Source of the DNA: Aridibacter sp965216195
GTDB taxonomy: Bacteria; Acidobacteriota; Blastocatellia; Pyrinomonadales; Pyrinomonadaceae
Direction of reading: 5' to 3'
Assembly: GCA_965216195.1 (NCBI GenBank)
Contig: OZ244151.1
Span: 2,852,001 to 2,916,000 of the forward strand
Length of the DNA stretch: 64,000 nucleotides
Positions 43,910 to 52,488 of this stretch are shown here, one piece after another. Made by a program: the position numbers and the translations under genes. Below the pieces are notes generated by a model, which saw nothing but the letters and a program-made list of their open reading frames with translations, did no database searches and had not been told where the DNA came from. The stretch's first letter is position 1; each line of letters opens with the position of its first letter.

Positions 43910-44392
43910 ATGGCAAAGAAAAGTACAGATGATGAATCCGGCGCAGTTGTTATTAAGCGTTACAAGAATCGGCGTTTATATAACACGGAAACAAAAAGCT
44001 ATGTAAGCTATGCCGATTTGGCGGATATCGTCCGCGAAGGAACCGATGTAAAGGTGATTGATTCTAAATCTAAAGAAGATGTAACCAAGGCGGTTTTGAT
44101 ACAAGTTATCCTGGAAGAGGAAAAAAAAGACACCACCGTACTGCCGACGGAGTTTCTTTTTCAGGTTTTGCGTTCGAAAGATGATTCTTTGCAGGATTTC
44201 TTTAAAAACCATCTCGCCGCAAGCTTTGACGCTTATCTAAAAACCAAAGAAGAATTCGATAATCGCTTCAGAAGCATTTTGGAGATAGCAGTTTCTGCAC
44301 CTCAGACAATAGAGAAACTCGTACCGGGCGCTGAAGTTATGCGCGAAGTGCTGACTGGGACGTCAAAAGACGACGAAGACGGGTCTGCATAG
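43910..44392 (+). CDS. phaR: Polyhydroxyalkanoate synthesis regulator PhaR
   Basis: A 160-residue protein with the PHB/PHA accumulation regulator DNA-binding domain at the N-terminus (VIKRYKNRRLYNTETKSYVSYADLADIVREG) followed by the accessory domain (VTKAVLIQVILEEEKK). In known systems PhaR represses phasin genes and itself, and releases DNA by binding nascent PHA granules. It is transcribed divergently from the two phasin genes across a 293-nt region that contains repeated palindromic sites. No phaC, phaA or phaB is in the window. Confidence 0.92.
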   Translation: MAKKSTDDESGAVVIKRYKNRRLYNTETKSYVSYADLADIVREGTDVKVIDSKSKEDVTKAVLIQVILEEEKKDTTVLPTEFLFQVLRSKDDSLQDFFKNHLAASFDAYLKTKEEFDNRFRSILEIAVSAPQTIEKLVPGAEVMREVLTGTSKDDEDGSA

Positions 44393-44574
44393 GAGTCTTA
44401 TTTGAGCGTTTCCGGTTTCTTAAGAAACGTTCTCTGATATTAAAGGCTGAAGTTGTAAAGAGGCGGGCTTTTTTTGAAGACACTGATCATTGAAGATAAA
44501 AAAGACGCGCTCGATTAAGAACGCGCCTTTCTTCTTTAAGGAGAAAACAACTTACCCAATAGTCGTTTTCTTTT

Positions 44575-45183
44575 TTAAGGATTCATCCCTTCTGAAGGCT
44601 TTTCGCGTCTTTCTTTCCTTTTCTCGCGATGCTCCATCCTACGCTTTTTGTGTTCTTCCCTTCGAGCTTTAGCCTCCGCTATATTCTTATCATATTGCGT
44701 TCTTTGCTCTGCGGTAAGAATCTGACGGATCGAGGCGTTCATTTTCTCGCGCTCCGCTTTTCTTTTCGCAGCCATTTGAGTGTGTATTTCCTTAAGGCGA
44801 GTTTTTTGCGCCTCTGTCAATAAACCACTTCGGCGAGCCATCATGAGTTCGCGAATTTCCTCTCTTTGTCCCTTCATGCTTTCCCGATTCGCCTTGGCCT
44901 GTTCGCGGCGCGACTTGAAAAGATTTTGAAGTTGCTGTTTCTGGCTATCATTTAAGGTAATTCCCTTAAAAGCTCCTCCGCCATGTCCACGCATTCCACG
45001 TTTTCCCGGGCGTCCACGCCTTCCGCGCGCTCCTCTTTTTCCGTATTTACCTCGTTTTCCTTCTTTTCTAACTGAATCCGGTTTATCTGAAGTCGGGGCT
45101 TCCTGTGCTGCGGCAACTGCCGTCAAAGCAAAAAGTGAAAATGCTAAAGTCAATACTGACACTAACTTACGTCCAAATGACAT
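44575..45183 (-). CDS. Spy/CpxP-like periplasmic protein (LTxxQ family) with Arg/Gly-rich insert
   Basis: A 202-residue protein with a signal peptide (about 1-27, ending AVAAAQ). Residues about 42-70 are a Lys/Arg/Gly run with G-x-R repeats. The rest is a long charged helical protein with two LTxxQ motifs (LTEAQKTRLKEI and LTAEQRTQYD) and an ITLNDSQKQQLQNL helix like Spy/CpxP periplasmic chaperones and stress sensors. The last 35 residues are almost all K, R and E. The very basic insert is unusual for the family and may bind anionic surfaces. Confidence 0.75.
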   Translation of the reverse strand: MSFGRKLVSVLTLAFSLFALTAVAAAQEAPTSDKPDSVRKEGKRGKYGKRGARGRRGRPGKRGMRGHGGGAFKGITLNDSQKQQLQNLFKSRREQAKANRESMKGQREEIRELMMARRSGLLTEAQKTRLKEIHTQMAAKRKAEREKMNASIRQILTAEQRTQYDKNIAEAKARREEHKKRRMEHREKRKERREKPSEGMNP

Positions 45184-45359
45184 ATCTTAAATCCCTCTCT
45201 TTTTTTATTATTGCGATTTCTTACAAACCTTTAGATGCAAATTATAGCAATTTAGCCGAAAAACTTTCCTAAAACCAGAAACACCCGCTTAACATTTGAT
45301 AAACAGCGATATAAAATGCCTAGTTTGGTAAGATTGGAGTGTTGGTCCAACAAGAACGT

Positions 45360-47291
45360 ATGAGATTTTTATCGGAAATTGATTCTCCCAGCGATCTTCG
45401 TCAACTAAAGCTCGAAGATCTTCAGGAAGTCGCGGACGAAGTAAGACAATATATTTTAGAAACGTGTTCGCGGATCGGTGGTCATACGGGAGCCTCGCTC
45501 GGCGCGGTCGAACTCGCCGTTGCGATGCATTACGCCTTTGACACGCCAAATGACAAACTCGTTTGGGATGTTGGTCATCAGGCATATGCCCACAAGATAT
45601 TGACGGGACGCCGCGATCAGATGAATACGATCAAGCAATACGGCGGATTGAGCCCCTTTCTAAAACGCGACGAATCTGAATACGACACTTTCGGAGCCGG
45701 ACATGCATCGACATCCCTTTCCGCGGCCCTCGGAATGGCAATCGCACGCGACACGAATGACGACGATTTCCATGTTTGTGCCTTGATTGGCGATTCTTCC
45801 CTGGCGGGCGGAATGGCAATGGAAGCGATCAACCAGGCAGGTCACTTAAAATCGCGTCTGATTGTGATTCTTAACGACAACGAGATGTCCATCGCACCCG
45901 CTGTTGGTGCCCTGACAGGATACTTGAACCGCATCAAAGGTGCGCAAAGTTATCAGCATTTGAAAGAAGAAATTGGAGATACTCTCGACTCGGTGCCCGG
46001 TGTCGGACACAGCTTGAGAAGGGCAGCAAAATCTTTCAAGGATGCGATTGCAGCTGCCGTTTTGCCGGGCGCGCTGGTAAACGAATTGGGTTTTAAATAC
46101 ATAGGTTACGTAGATGGACACAACGTTCCAATGATGGTCAAAGCGCTTGAAGAAGCCAAAAGAATCGATGATGGTCCTGTGATTGTCCACGCGCTGACTG
46201 AAAAAGGAAAGGGCTATCCATCTCCGGAAGAAAACTATTACGCTTGGCATGCGACTGGCCCTTTCGACATCAAGACCGGAAAACCCTTAAAGAAATCGGG
46301 TGAACCCTCGCCCCCAACTTACACAAAGGTTTTTGGAGAAACGATGTGTGAGCTAATGGAAAAGGACGAAAAAATCGTTGCACTAACAGCAGCTATGCCC
46401 GATGGAACCGGTGTCGATCTCGTTTTAGAAAAGTTTCCCGAGCGGTCGTTTGACGTTGGAATTGCTGAGCAACACGCCGTAACTTTTTGTGCCGGAATGG
46501 CGACCGAAGGGCTAAAACCCGTCGCGGCGATCTACTCAACCTTCCTTCAGCGCGGTTTTGACCAGGTGATACACGATGTCGCACTTCAGGATCTGGATGT
46601 AACTTTTGCGATGGATCGAGCTGGAATAGTTGGGGCAGATGGTCCTACCCACCATGGTTTGCTGGACATTACATATTTTCGCGGCTATCCGAATATGACG
46701 CTGATGGCTCCAAAAGACGAAGCTGAGCTGCGCGATATGTTGCTTACTTCGGTTGAGCATAAAGGTCCGACGGCGATTCGTTATCCGAGGGGAGCTGGTT
46801 TTGGCGCGGACATCTCGAAAGCGCCTCAGTTGCTCGAAATCGGAAAAGCAGAAGTCCTTGAAGAAGGAAAGGATATTGCAGTTCTGGCTTATGGCTCGAT
46901 GGTTTATCCTGCGCTCGAAGCGGGAAAGAAACTACGAAAAGACGGCATAAATGCCACTATTGTTAACGCTCGCTTTGTAAAACCCCTGGATTCAGAGTTG
47001 ATTACATGGCTTGCGCAAAAATGCCGTTTGATTGTCACTGTAGAAGAAGCATATCTAGCCGGCGGTTTTGGTTCGGCGGTGATGGAACTTTTAGAGCAAA
47101 ACGAAATGCAGGATAGCGTAAAGGTAGTGCGGATGGGTGTTCCGGATCAAATAATAAGTCACGGAGACCCCGACAAGCTTCGGGCAGAGTATGGTTTAGA
47201 TTCAGATGGGATTTATACTAGAGTTAAGGACACGTTGGAAGTTCTTGAAAACCGGGAATCGGGCAGAGAACGAATCAAGGCTTTGGGTTAA
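45360..47291 (+). CDS. dxs: 1-deoxy-D-xylulose-5-phosphate synthase
   Basis: A 643-residue thiamine-diphosphate enzyme making DXP from pyruvate and glyceraldehyde-3-phosphate, first step of the MEP isoprenoid pathway. Landmarks are WDVGHQAYAHKILTGRRD, FGAGHASTSLSAALGMA, the ThDP motif region CALIGDSS to LNDNEMSI, DVGIAEQHAVTF with the catalytic glutamate, DRAGIVGADGPTHHG, and a C-terminal transketolase domain. The third residue of the usual GDG motif is S here. The frame extends to a GTG at 45339; ATG 45360 is preferred though its ribosome site is poor. Confidence 0.94.
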   Translation: MRFLSEIDSPSDLRQLKLEDLQEVADEVRQYILETCSRIGGHTGASLGAVELAVAMHYAFDTPNDKLVWDVGHQAYAHKILTGRRDQMNTIKQYGGLSPFLKRDESEYDTFGAGHASTSLSAALGMAIARDTNDDDFHVCALIGDSSLAGGMAMEAINQAGHLKSRLIVILNDNEMSIAPAVGALTGYLNRIKGAQSYQHLKEEIGDTLDSVPGVGHSLRRAAKSFKDAIAAAVLPGALVNELGFKYIGYVDGHNVPMMVKALEEAKRIDDGPVIVHALTEKGKGYPSPEENYYAWHATGPFDIKTGKPLKKSGEPSPPTYTKVFGETMCELMEKDEKIVALTAAMPDGTGVDLVLEKFPERSFDVGIAEQHAVTFCAGMATEGLKPVAAIYSTFLQRGFDQVIHDVALQDLDVTFAMDRAGIVGADGPTHHGLLDITYFRGYPNMTLMAPKDEAELRDMLLTSVEHKGPTAIRYPRGAGFGADISKAPQLLEIGKAEVLEEGKDIAVLAYGSMVYPALEAGKKLRKDGINATIVNARFVKPLDSELITWLAQKCRLIVTVEEAYLAGGFGSAVMELLEQNEMQDSVKVVRMGVPDQIISHGDPDKLRAEYGLDSDGIYTRVKDTLEVLENRESGRERIKALG

Positions 47292-47312
47292 CTAGAGGTT
47301 TTTTACTAAATT

Positions 47313-48182
47313 ATGGCTAACGAAACAGTTGGGAAAGAAAAGGGAAGCAGTATCGCGCCGTTTATTATTATCGGGCTTATCGCACTTGCAACGATTGCAG
47401 GTATTTGGTGGATTTCGCAGGCTGGAAATGAAAAGAGCGCGAATACCAAATCGACAACCAATGCAAACTCGGCTGAAAAGTCGCAAGAAGAGGCCGCAAA
47501 CTACTCCAAGGCTCCGGAGGGTGCTTCGCCAGCCAGGTATAAGGGTTCGGAATCTGCGACGGTCGTTCTGGAAGAGTTCGCGGATTTTCAATGTGGCGCA
47601 TGTGCGGTAAAGCATTCCATTTTCAACGAAATAAATTCTGAATACGGAAGCAAGATCAAGTTTGTATTCCGGCATTTTCCACTTATTACTCAGCATCCAA
47701 AAGCTTATGACGCTGCCGTGGCGGCAGAAGCAGCTGGGCTCCAGGATAAATTTTGGGAAATGCAAAATGTACTTTTCGCTAATCAAACGAAATGGATCAA
47801 CGAAACCACCCATCGAAAAACTTTTGAAGAATACGCAAGAACAATCGGAGTTGACATGGAGAGATACTCAAACGATGCACTCGGGCTTCCGGCGAAAAAT
47901 CGTGTCGATGCGGATATGCGAAGAGGAAATGCTCTCGGCGTAAGATCAACACCCACACTTTTTGTAAACGGCAGATCGATTCCGTATGAACAAATGACGC
48001 TTGATAGTCTAAAAGCTGTGATCGATGCCGAACTCGAAAAATTCTCGCCAAAGAAAGAAGAAGAAAAATCTGAGGACGAATCAAAAAAAGATGGCGAGAA
48101 AGATGAGGACAAGAAGGACGCAGCAAAGAAAGAAGATTCACCTTCCGAAGAAAAAGCAGACGAAAGTAAAGAAAAGAAATAA
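47313..48182 (+). CDS. Membrane-anchored DsbA-like thiol oxidoreductase
   Basis: A 289-residue protein with an N-terminal anchor helix (about 13-35), a Ser/Asn/Ala linker and a thioredoxin-fold DsbA/DSBA-like domain. The active site is C94-G-A-C97 (DFQCGACAVKH), with cis-Pro region RSTPTLFVNGR. The last 45 residues are a strongly charged Lys/Glu/Asp tail. It would introduce disulfides in exported proteins. Its stop overlaps the start of the VKOR gene by one base, so oxidase and reoxidiser are cotranslated. Confidence 0.9.
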   Translation: MANETVGKEKGSSIAPFIIIGLIALATIAGIWWISQAGNEKSANTKSTTNANSAEKSQEEAANYSKAPEGASPARYKGSESATVVLEEFADFQCGACAVKHSIFNEINSEYGSKIKFVFRHFPLITQHPKAYDAAVAAEAAGLQDKFWEMQNVLFANQTKWINETTHRKTFEEYARTIGVDMERYSNDALGLPAKNRVDADMRRGNALGVRSTPTLFVNGRSIPYEQMTLDSLKAVIDAELEKFSPKKEEEKSEDESKKDGEKDEDKKDAAKKEDSPSEEKADESKEKK

Positions 48183-48625
48183 TGAACGCTAAACGCGAGA
48201 GTAAAAACACGGTCGCTAAAATGTCAGTTTTGGCGGCTGTTGTTGCGTTAATCGGCATCGCAGATTCGGCGTATCTCACCGCGAAACATTTCACCGGTTC
48301 GCAAGTTCCATGCAGTCTTATCACCGGATGCGAAACTGTTTTGACGAGTTCCTATGCAGAAATGTTTGGAATCCCAACCGCTGCTTTTGGCGTTCTTGCG
48401 TATTTTGTCGCCTTTAGCCTCGCCCTTCTGACCGCTTTCGGCAACAGAACGATGTGGAAGCTCTTCGGCTTTGTCGTCGTGATAATGACCTGCTTCACAC
48501 TTTGGATGATTTATCTCCAGGCATTTGTAATTGGGGCGTTTTGCCAATTTTGTCTAATCTCTGCCGCAACCACCTTAACCCTTCTGATCATATATATTCT
48601 CTCGGTTTTTCTGCGTTCGAGATAA
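48182..48625 (+). CDS. Vitamin K epoxide reductase (VKOR) family protein
   Basis: A 147-residue four-helix membrane protein. The loop cysteines C44 and C50 and the catalytic C121-x-x-C124 (AFCQFCLISA) are present with the family pattern GIPTAAFGVLAY between. Bacterial VKOR replaces DsbB, passing electrons from a DsbA-like partner to quinone. The ATG overlaps the DsbA stop (TAATG). Together the pair forms a complete disulfide-forming system. Confidence 0.92.
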   Translation: MNAKRESKNTVAKMSVLAAVVALIGIADSAYLTAKHFTGSQVPCSLITGCETVLTSSYAEMFGIPTAAFGVLAYFVAFSLALLTAFGNRTMWKLFGFVVVIMTCFTLWMIYLQAFVIGAFCQFCLISAATTLTLLIIYILSVFLRSR

Positions 48626-48732
48626 TTTTCGAAAAAAATTTAAATCCAAATATCGCGCTTTCTCGAAATCTATTTACAACGGACAAAAGAAATTTTGTTT
48701 GAAATTTATAAAATTTAGAGAGGAGAGAGAAA

Positions 48733-49281
48733 GTGAAAAAAATTATATTTGGATTAATAGCATCTATCATTTTGATTCCTGCTACTATGCAGGCACAGAC
48801 GGATCCCTGCAAAAACTCGAAAGCAAAAAACAAAAAGGCGAGCCACATGAAGGCTGATGCTAAGAAAGCGGACATCGTGGATACCGCAGTTTCGGCAAAG
48901 GTTTTCAAAACACTAGTTGCAGCGGTTAAAGCCGCCGATCTCGTAAAAGTCTTGAAGAGCGCTGGTCCTTTTACGGTTTTTGCGCCAACTGACGACGCTT
49001 TCAAAAAGCTTCCAAAAGGAACGGTTGAAAATCTTTTGAAACCGGAAAACAAGGATACACTGGTCAAGATTCTTACCTACCACGTCGTAGCGGGAAAGGT
49101 TAAAGCTGCCGATGTTATAAAAATCGACGAGGCGAAAACCGTTCAGGGACAAGCTGTAAAAATCTCCCTCGAAGATGGAAGTGTTTTTCTAAACGGCAAT
49201 ACCAAAGTAGTTAAAACCGATATCGGTACATCAAACGGAGTGATCCACGTAATCGATAGCGTTTTAATCCCCGAAAACTAG
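48733..49281 (+). CDS. Secreted fasciclin (FAS1) domain protein
   Basis: A 182-residue protein with a signal peptide (about 1-22) and one FAS1 domain. The conserved H1 motif GPFTVFAPTDDAF, YHVVAGKV, and the H2 box region NGVIHVIDSVLIP are present. Such domains mediate adhesion or matrix binding outside the cell. The start is a GTG with an AGGAGAGAG ribosome site 5-10 nt upstream. A terminator follows, so it is likely monocistronic. Confidence 0.92.
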   Translation: MKKIIFGLIASIILIPATMQAQTDPCKNSKAKNKKASHMKADAKKADIVDTAVSAKVFKTLVAAVKAADLVKVLKSAGPFTVFAPTDDAFKKLPKGTVENLLKPENKDTLVKILTYHVVAGKVKAADVIKIDEAKTVQGQAVKISLEDGSVFLNGNTKVVKTDIGTSNGVIHVIDSVLIPEN

Positions 49282-49289
49282 TCACCTCA

Positions 49290-49316
49290 GGGAGGGGCTA
49301 CCCCCCCTCCCACTTT
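49290..49316 (+). terminator. Terminator after fasciclin gene
   Basis: GGGAGGGG (49290-49297) and CCCCTCCC (49304-49311) form a perfect 8-bp GC stem with a 6-nt loop; the following tract ACTTTAATTTG is only moderately T-rich. A second arm pair CACCGG/CCGGTG and a GGTGAG/CTCACC pair lie further downstream near 49335-49380. Confidence 0.6.
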
Positions 49317-49418
49317 AATTTGATTTTCATTCCACCGGAGAGGCGCAAACCGGTGAGTAATGGTTTCCATCGCTCACCTCCTCGGTTAATATAAAGACAA
49401 GTTTTCACGAAAGAATAT

Positions 49419-50003
49419 TTGAGTAAGATAAACACTAACTCCGTGGCTGAAACGATCCTGGGAAGAATTGCATCGGGCGATCAAACCGCTGTTCAAGAAT
49501 GCTTGAACAAATATGGCGGTCTTGTATGGTCTTTGGCTGGAAAGATGCTGCCTAACGAAAATGATGCGGAGGATGCGGTTCAGGAGATTTTCGTTGAGAT
49601 TTGGAAAAATGCGGAGCGATTCGATAGGAGCAAGGCTTCTGAAACCACGTTTATTGCGATGATTGCGCGCCGGCGTTTGATCGATAAGATTAGAAAATTT
49701 GGGCGCCAACCGTTATCTGACTCACTTGACGAAATGGTTGTCGAGCCGGTTGGGGCGGATGGAAACGAAGTTTTCGCAAGTGTTGAAGCGCAACGTGCTG
49801 CCGAGGCGATGAAAGGTCTTCGGCCCGAACAAAGAAATGTTTTAACGCTATCGATCGTTGAAGGCTATTCTCACAGCGAAATTTCGCGGGCGATGAGAAT
49901 CCCTCTCGGAACAGTTAAAACCCATGCTCGTAGGGGTTTGATGGAAGTGAGAGACGCGCTGGCCAAGGGTACCGGAAATTTAAGTAAGGAGGTTTTAGCA
50001 TGA
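49419..50003 (+). CDS. ECF-type sigma-70 family sigma factor
   Basis: A 194-residue sigma factor with region 2 (LVWSLAGKMLPNENDAEDAVQEIFVEIWKNA) and region 4 (LRPEQRNVLTLSIVEGYSHSEISRAM, then PLGTVKTHARRGL), connected by a short linker: an ECF/SigK-like layout. The start is TTG at 49419 with a weak purine-rich site; GTG at 49442 is out of frame and was not used. The stop overlaps the anti-sigma start by 4 nt (ATGA), the usual sigma/anti-sigma coupling. Confidence 0.93.
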   Translation: MSKINTNSVAETILGRIASGDQTAVQECLNKYGGLVWSLAGKMLPNENDAEDAVQEIFVEIWKNAERFDRSKASETTFIAMIARRRLIDKIRKFGRQPLSDSLDEMVVEPVGADGNEVFASVEAQRAAEAMKGLRPEQRNVLTLSIVEGYSHSEISRAMRIPLGTVKTHARRGLMEVRDALAKGTGNLSKEVLA

Positions 50004-50854
50004 ACGAATCCGAAAAGAAAGAAAAAATGCTCAAACTCCTCCTTGACCAGGCAACTATTGGTCTGGATAAAAACGAGCAAGCTGAGCTTGAACGCCTGCG
50101 CAAGAAATTTCCCGATTTGGCCGATGATCAATCCTTTGATGAAGCGGCGGCGGCAATCTCTTTGAGCACAATCGAGGAAGTCGAGCGAATGCCCGATTCG
50201 CTTCGAGCAAAAATTACAGCCGATGCCGAAAATTATTTCGCTGATGAATCATCTGCGGTTAAAGCGGTCAAAAAAGACGAAACAGCTTCTCGGGATCATA
50301 CGCGCCCGGCACACATCGTTGAGGAACCAAAACGCCCCTTCTGGCAGTGGTTAACCCCCGTCTTTGCCGGTGTAGGTTGCATTGCTCTGCTCGCGAGTTT
50401 GTGGATAAACAATTCGCGGCAAACCGGTCCGGTTGTCGATAGCAGTCCAAAGCCACCTGTCATATTAACGGCCAAAGAAAAGCAGGAGCAGCTTATCGCC
50501 TCCGCAAAAGACCTGGTGAAGACGGCATGGACATCGCCAACAAAAGATAAGAATCTTGCGGGAGAAGTAGTCTGGAGCGATTCCAAACAACAAGGCTTTA
50601 TGAGATTTAGCGGTTTACCGGTGAATGACAAGGCGAAGGAAACTTATCAACTTTGGATATTTGACGAAACGCAAGACGAGAAAACTCCGATCGACGGCGG
50701 CGTGTTTGATATTGATAAAGGCGGTGAGGTTGTCGTACCGATCGATGCGAAATTGCGCGTAAGGAATCCTAAGATGTTTGCGGTTACGGTGGAGAAACCT
50801 GGCGGCGTTGTGGTTTCAAAACGAGAAAAGATAGTTGCGCTGGCGAAGACTTAA
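50000..50854 (+). CDS. RskA-family membrane anti-sigma factor
   Basis: A 284-residue single-pass membrane protein. The N-terminal 100 residues are helical and acidic (sigma-binding, zinc-free: no HxxxCxxC seen). A membrane helix lies near 112-132 (WLTPVFAGVGCIALLASLWI). The C-terminal domain has the RskA/anti-sigma-K pattern (GFMRFSGLPVNDKAKETYQLWIFD, FAVTVEKPGGV). It presumably sequesters the cotranslated sigma factor and releases it on an envelope signal. Confidence 0.88.
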   Translation: MNESEKKEKMLKLLLDQATIGLDKNEQAELERLRKKFPDLADDQSFDEAAAAISLSTIEEVERMPDSLRAKITADAENYFADESSAVKAVKKDETASRDHTRPAHIVEEPKRPFWQWLTPVFAGVGCIALLASLWINNSRQTGPVVDSSPKPPVILTAKEKQEQLIASAKDLVKTAWTSPTKDKNLAGEVVWSDSKQQGFMRFSGLPVNDKAKETYQLWIFDETQDEKTPIDGGVFDIDKGGEVVVPIDAKLRVRNPKMFAVTVEKPGGVVVSKREKIVALAKT

Positions 50855-50881
50855 AAACTTTATTGCTGTAGGTCTAGAAGG

Positions 50882-50910
50882 GCGAAGCATCCAATTGCTT
50901 CGCTTTTATT
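50882..50910 (+). terminator. Terminator after anti-sigma gene
   Basis: A perfect 7-bp stem (GCGAAGC 50882-50888, GCTTCGC 50897-50903) with an 8-nt loop followed by TTTTATT. It lies 27 nt after the anti-sigma stop. Confidence 0.82.
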
Positions 50911-51001
50911 ATGTTTGAAAACTAAGGATGTAGGTGCTATTCTCTCAACCGTCGACAGCGTTAGAACGAATCTCATAGCGCGCAAGCGAATTACGCTCAA
51001 A

Positions 51002-51077
51002 GGGGTCGTAGCTCAGCTGGGAGAGCGCATGACTGGCAGTCATGAGGTCGGGAGTTCGATCCTCCCCGACTCCACCA
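51002..51077 (+). tRNA. tRNA-Ala (anticodon GGC)
   Basis: A 76-nt cloverleaf: acceptor GGGGTCG pairs with CGACTCC and includes the G3-U70 wobble that identifies alanine tRNAs; D-arm GCTCAGCTGGGAGAGC; anticodon stem ATGAC/GTCAT with loop CTGGCAG giving anticodon GGC; T-loop TTCGATC; encoded 3' ACCA. It sits in a 349-nt gap between genes (50855-51203); the sequence after it (51078-51203) shows no gene, attachment-site duplication or clear terminator. Confidence 0.97.
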
Positions 51078-51203
51078 ATAAAGTCAACGACCGTAAAAGC
51101 ATCCGCACAAATATCCGCCATCAAGGTCGTGACCGTATGCCTTAGGTCATAAAACGAAATCCCGAATTTTCGCTTCCTCTGTACTTGACGGAAACTTTCT
51201 ACT

Positions 51204-52397
51204 TTATATCGGCACTGATTTCAGCGAAGCTGCCATTCCGGTAACCTTTTCAAACGCCATAATTACATCCTCTAGGTTTTCCGCTTCTGTGAGCATGGTT
51301 TCGTGTGATAGCCAAAACGTATCTTCACAGAAATTTTCGGCTTCCGGACAATCGTGCTTGATATGCTTGTAGTCACTAAACACCTTTTGTTCATAAAGGG
51401 GATGGGGATAGCCTTTTGAACAAGGAATTCCTTCCGCCTCAAGCGCTTCGACAAACTCTTCTTTGGTCAGACCAGGAATTTGCTCAAGATTCAATCTAAT
51501 CAGGTACAGATAAAAGCTATGACAAGTTACGCGTCGATCAACATACGGCAAGGAAATTAAACCCATTCCATCGAGGTGCTCATTTAGAATGCGGGCGTTT
51601 TCGTTGCGCCTTTTGATTTGTTCAGTCAATCGCGAAAACTGCGTAAGCAAAATAGCTGCCTGCCAGCCGGTTATACGATAATTTGTTCCCAAACGAACGT
51701 GTTCATACCAATCGCCACCGTCTCGTCTACCCTGATTGCAAATAGAACGAACTATTGCCTCCAAATTTTTACTATTCGTGGTAAGAATTCCACCTTCTCC
51801 GGCTGTCAGATTTTTTGTGGCTTGAAAACTAAACGAGCCAAAATCCCCAAAACTTCCTACTTTTTTACCCCTCCATTCAGCTCCATGCGCATGAGCACAA
51901 TCCTCGATAATAGCTATTTCATGGCGCTCGGCAATTTCCGTCAATGCATCCATATCGACAGGCTGACCGCCAAAATGAACCGGAGCCATGGCACGGGTGC
52001 GTCTACTAATGGCTTCCCTGATCTGAGCCGGATCTATGTTAAACGTTTTAGGATCAATATCGACAAAAACGGGCGTCGCGCCGACCCGTAAAACCGCCGT
52101 TGCTGTCGCAACGAAGCTGATCGGAGGCACAATTACTTCATCACCTTTGCCAATTCCAAGTGCTAAAAGTGCGGCTTCTAAAGTTACTGTTCCATTCGCT
52201 GCGGTAACACCATAACGGGAATCGTGAAACTCAGCAAAAATCCCCTCAAATTCTTTAACTTTTGGATGATAACCGCCCCAAACTCTGCTTTCAAGAACTT
52301 CCTGCAATGCCGTCAGTTCACGCTGATCAAAAACCGGGTATTGTATAAACCGCTTCCGCGTAATCGGTTCACCGCCGAGGATTGCTAGTTTTCCCAT
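51204..52397 (-). CDS. DegT/DnrJ/EryC1/StrS-family PLP aminotransferase
   Basis: A 397-residue fold-type I PLP enzyme of the sugar aminotransferase family. The PLP-binding lysine is K195 in FSFQATKNLTAGEGG; D166 (EDCAHAHGA) contacts the pyridine nitrogen; GTVTLEAALLALGIGKGDEVI and NYRITGWQAAIL are typical. Such enzymes transfer an amino group to keto-sugars or inososes. It is divergent from the RpiR regulator across about 196 nt and probably belongs to the sugar-type locus that follows; the substrate is unknown. Confidence 0.9.
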   Translation of the reverse strand: MGKLAILGGEPITRKRFIQYPVFDQRELTALQEVLESRVWGGYHPKVKEFEGIFAEFHDSRYGVTAANGTVTLEAALLALGIGKGDEVIVPPISFVATATAVLRVGATPVFVDIDPKTFNIDPAQIREAISRRTRAMAPVHFGGQPVDMDALTEIAERHEIAIIEDCAHAHGAEWRGKKVGSFGDFGSFSFQATKNLTAGEGGILTTNSKNLEAIVRSICNQGRRDGGDWYEHVRLGTNYRITGWQAAILLTQFSRLTEQIKRRNENARILNEHLDGMGLISLPYVDRRVTCHSFYLYLIRLNLEQIPGLTKEEFVEALEAEGIPCSKGYPHPLYEQKVFSDYKHIKHDCPEAENFCEDTFWLSHETMLTEAENLEDVIMAFEKVTGMAASLKSVPI

Positions 52398-52455
52398 AGT
52401 TTATTCCTTTATTAAATTCTTATTCACATCCGAAATTAGGGTAGCGAAAAAAAAC

Positions 52456-52484
52456 TTGACAGATGTTCTTGTCTGGAGTAATGT
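52456..52484 (+). promoter_or_regulatory. Sigma-70-type promoter of the RpiR regulator gene
   Basis: A perfect -35 TTGACA (52456-52461) is separated by 17 nt from TAATGT (52479-52484), a fair -10. Transcription would begin near 52491, about 100 nt before the TTG start of the regulator gene. Confidence 0.65.
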
Positions 52485-52488
52485 TCCA

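Noticed and set aside
44490..44560. Possible terminator after phaR (ACGCGC repeated with AAGAACGCGCC)
   Set aside because: The two halves are direct rather than inverted copies, leaving only a 4-bp stem.
49330..49385. Possible c-di-GMP-type riboswitch before the ECF sigma gene, prompted by GGCGCAAACC
   Set aside because: Only one short motif fits; the GGGCAAA element and receptor helices of the GEMM fold are missing. Local inverted repeats are better explained as terminator debris.
50915..51145. A 76-codon frame spanning the tRNA-Ala gene
   Set aside because: It runs through a perfect tRNA cloverleaf, so it is a chance frame.
51002..51203. tRNA-Ala as an integration site for a mobile island carrying the sugar-type locus
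   Set aside because: No integrase and no duplicated 3' tRNA end were found in the window.
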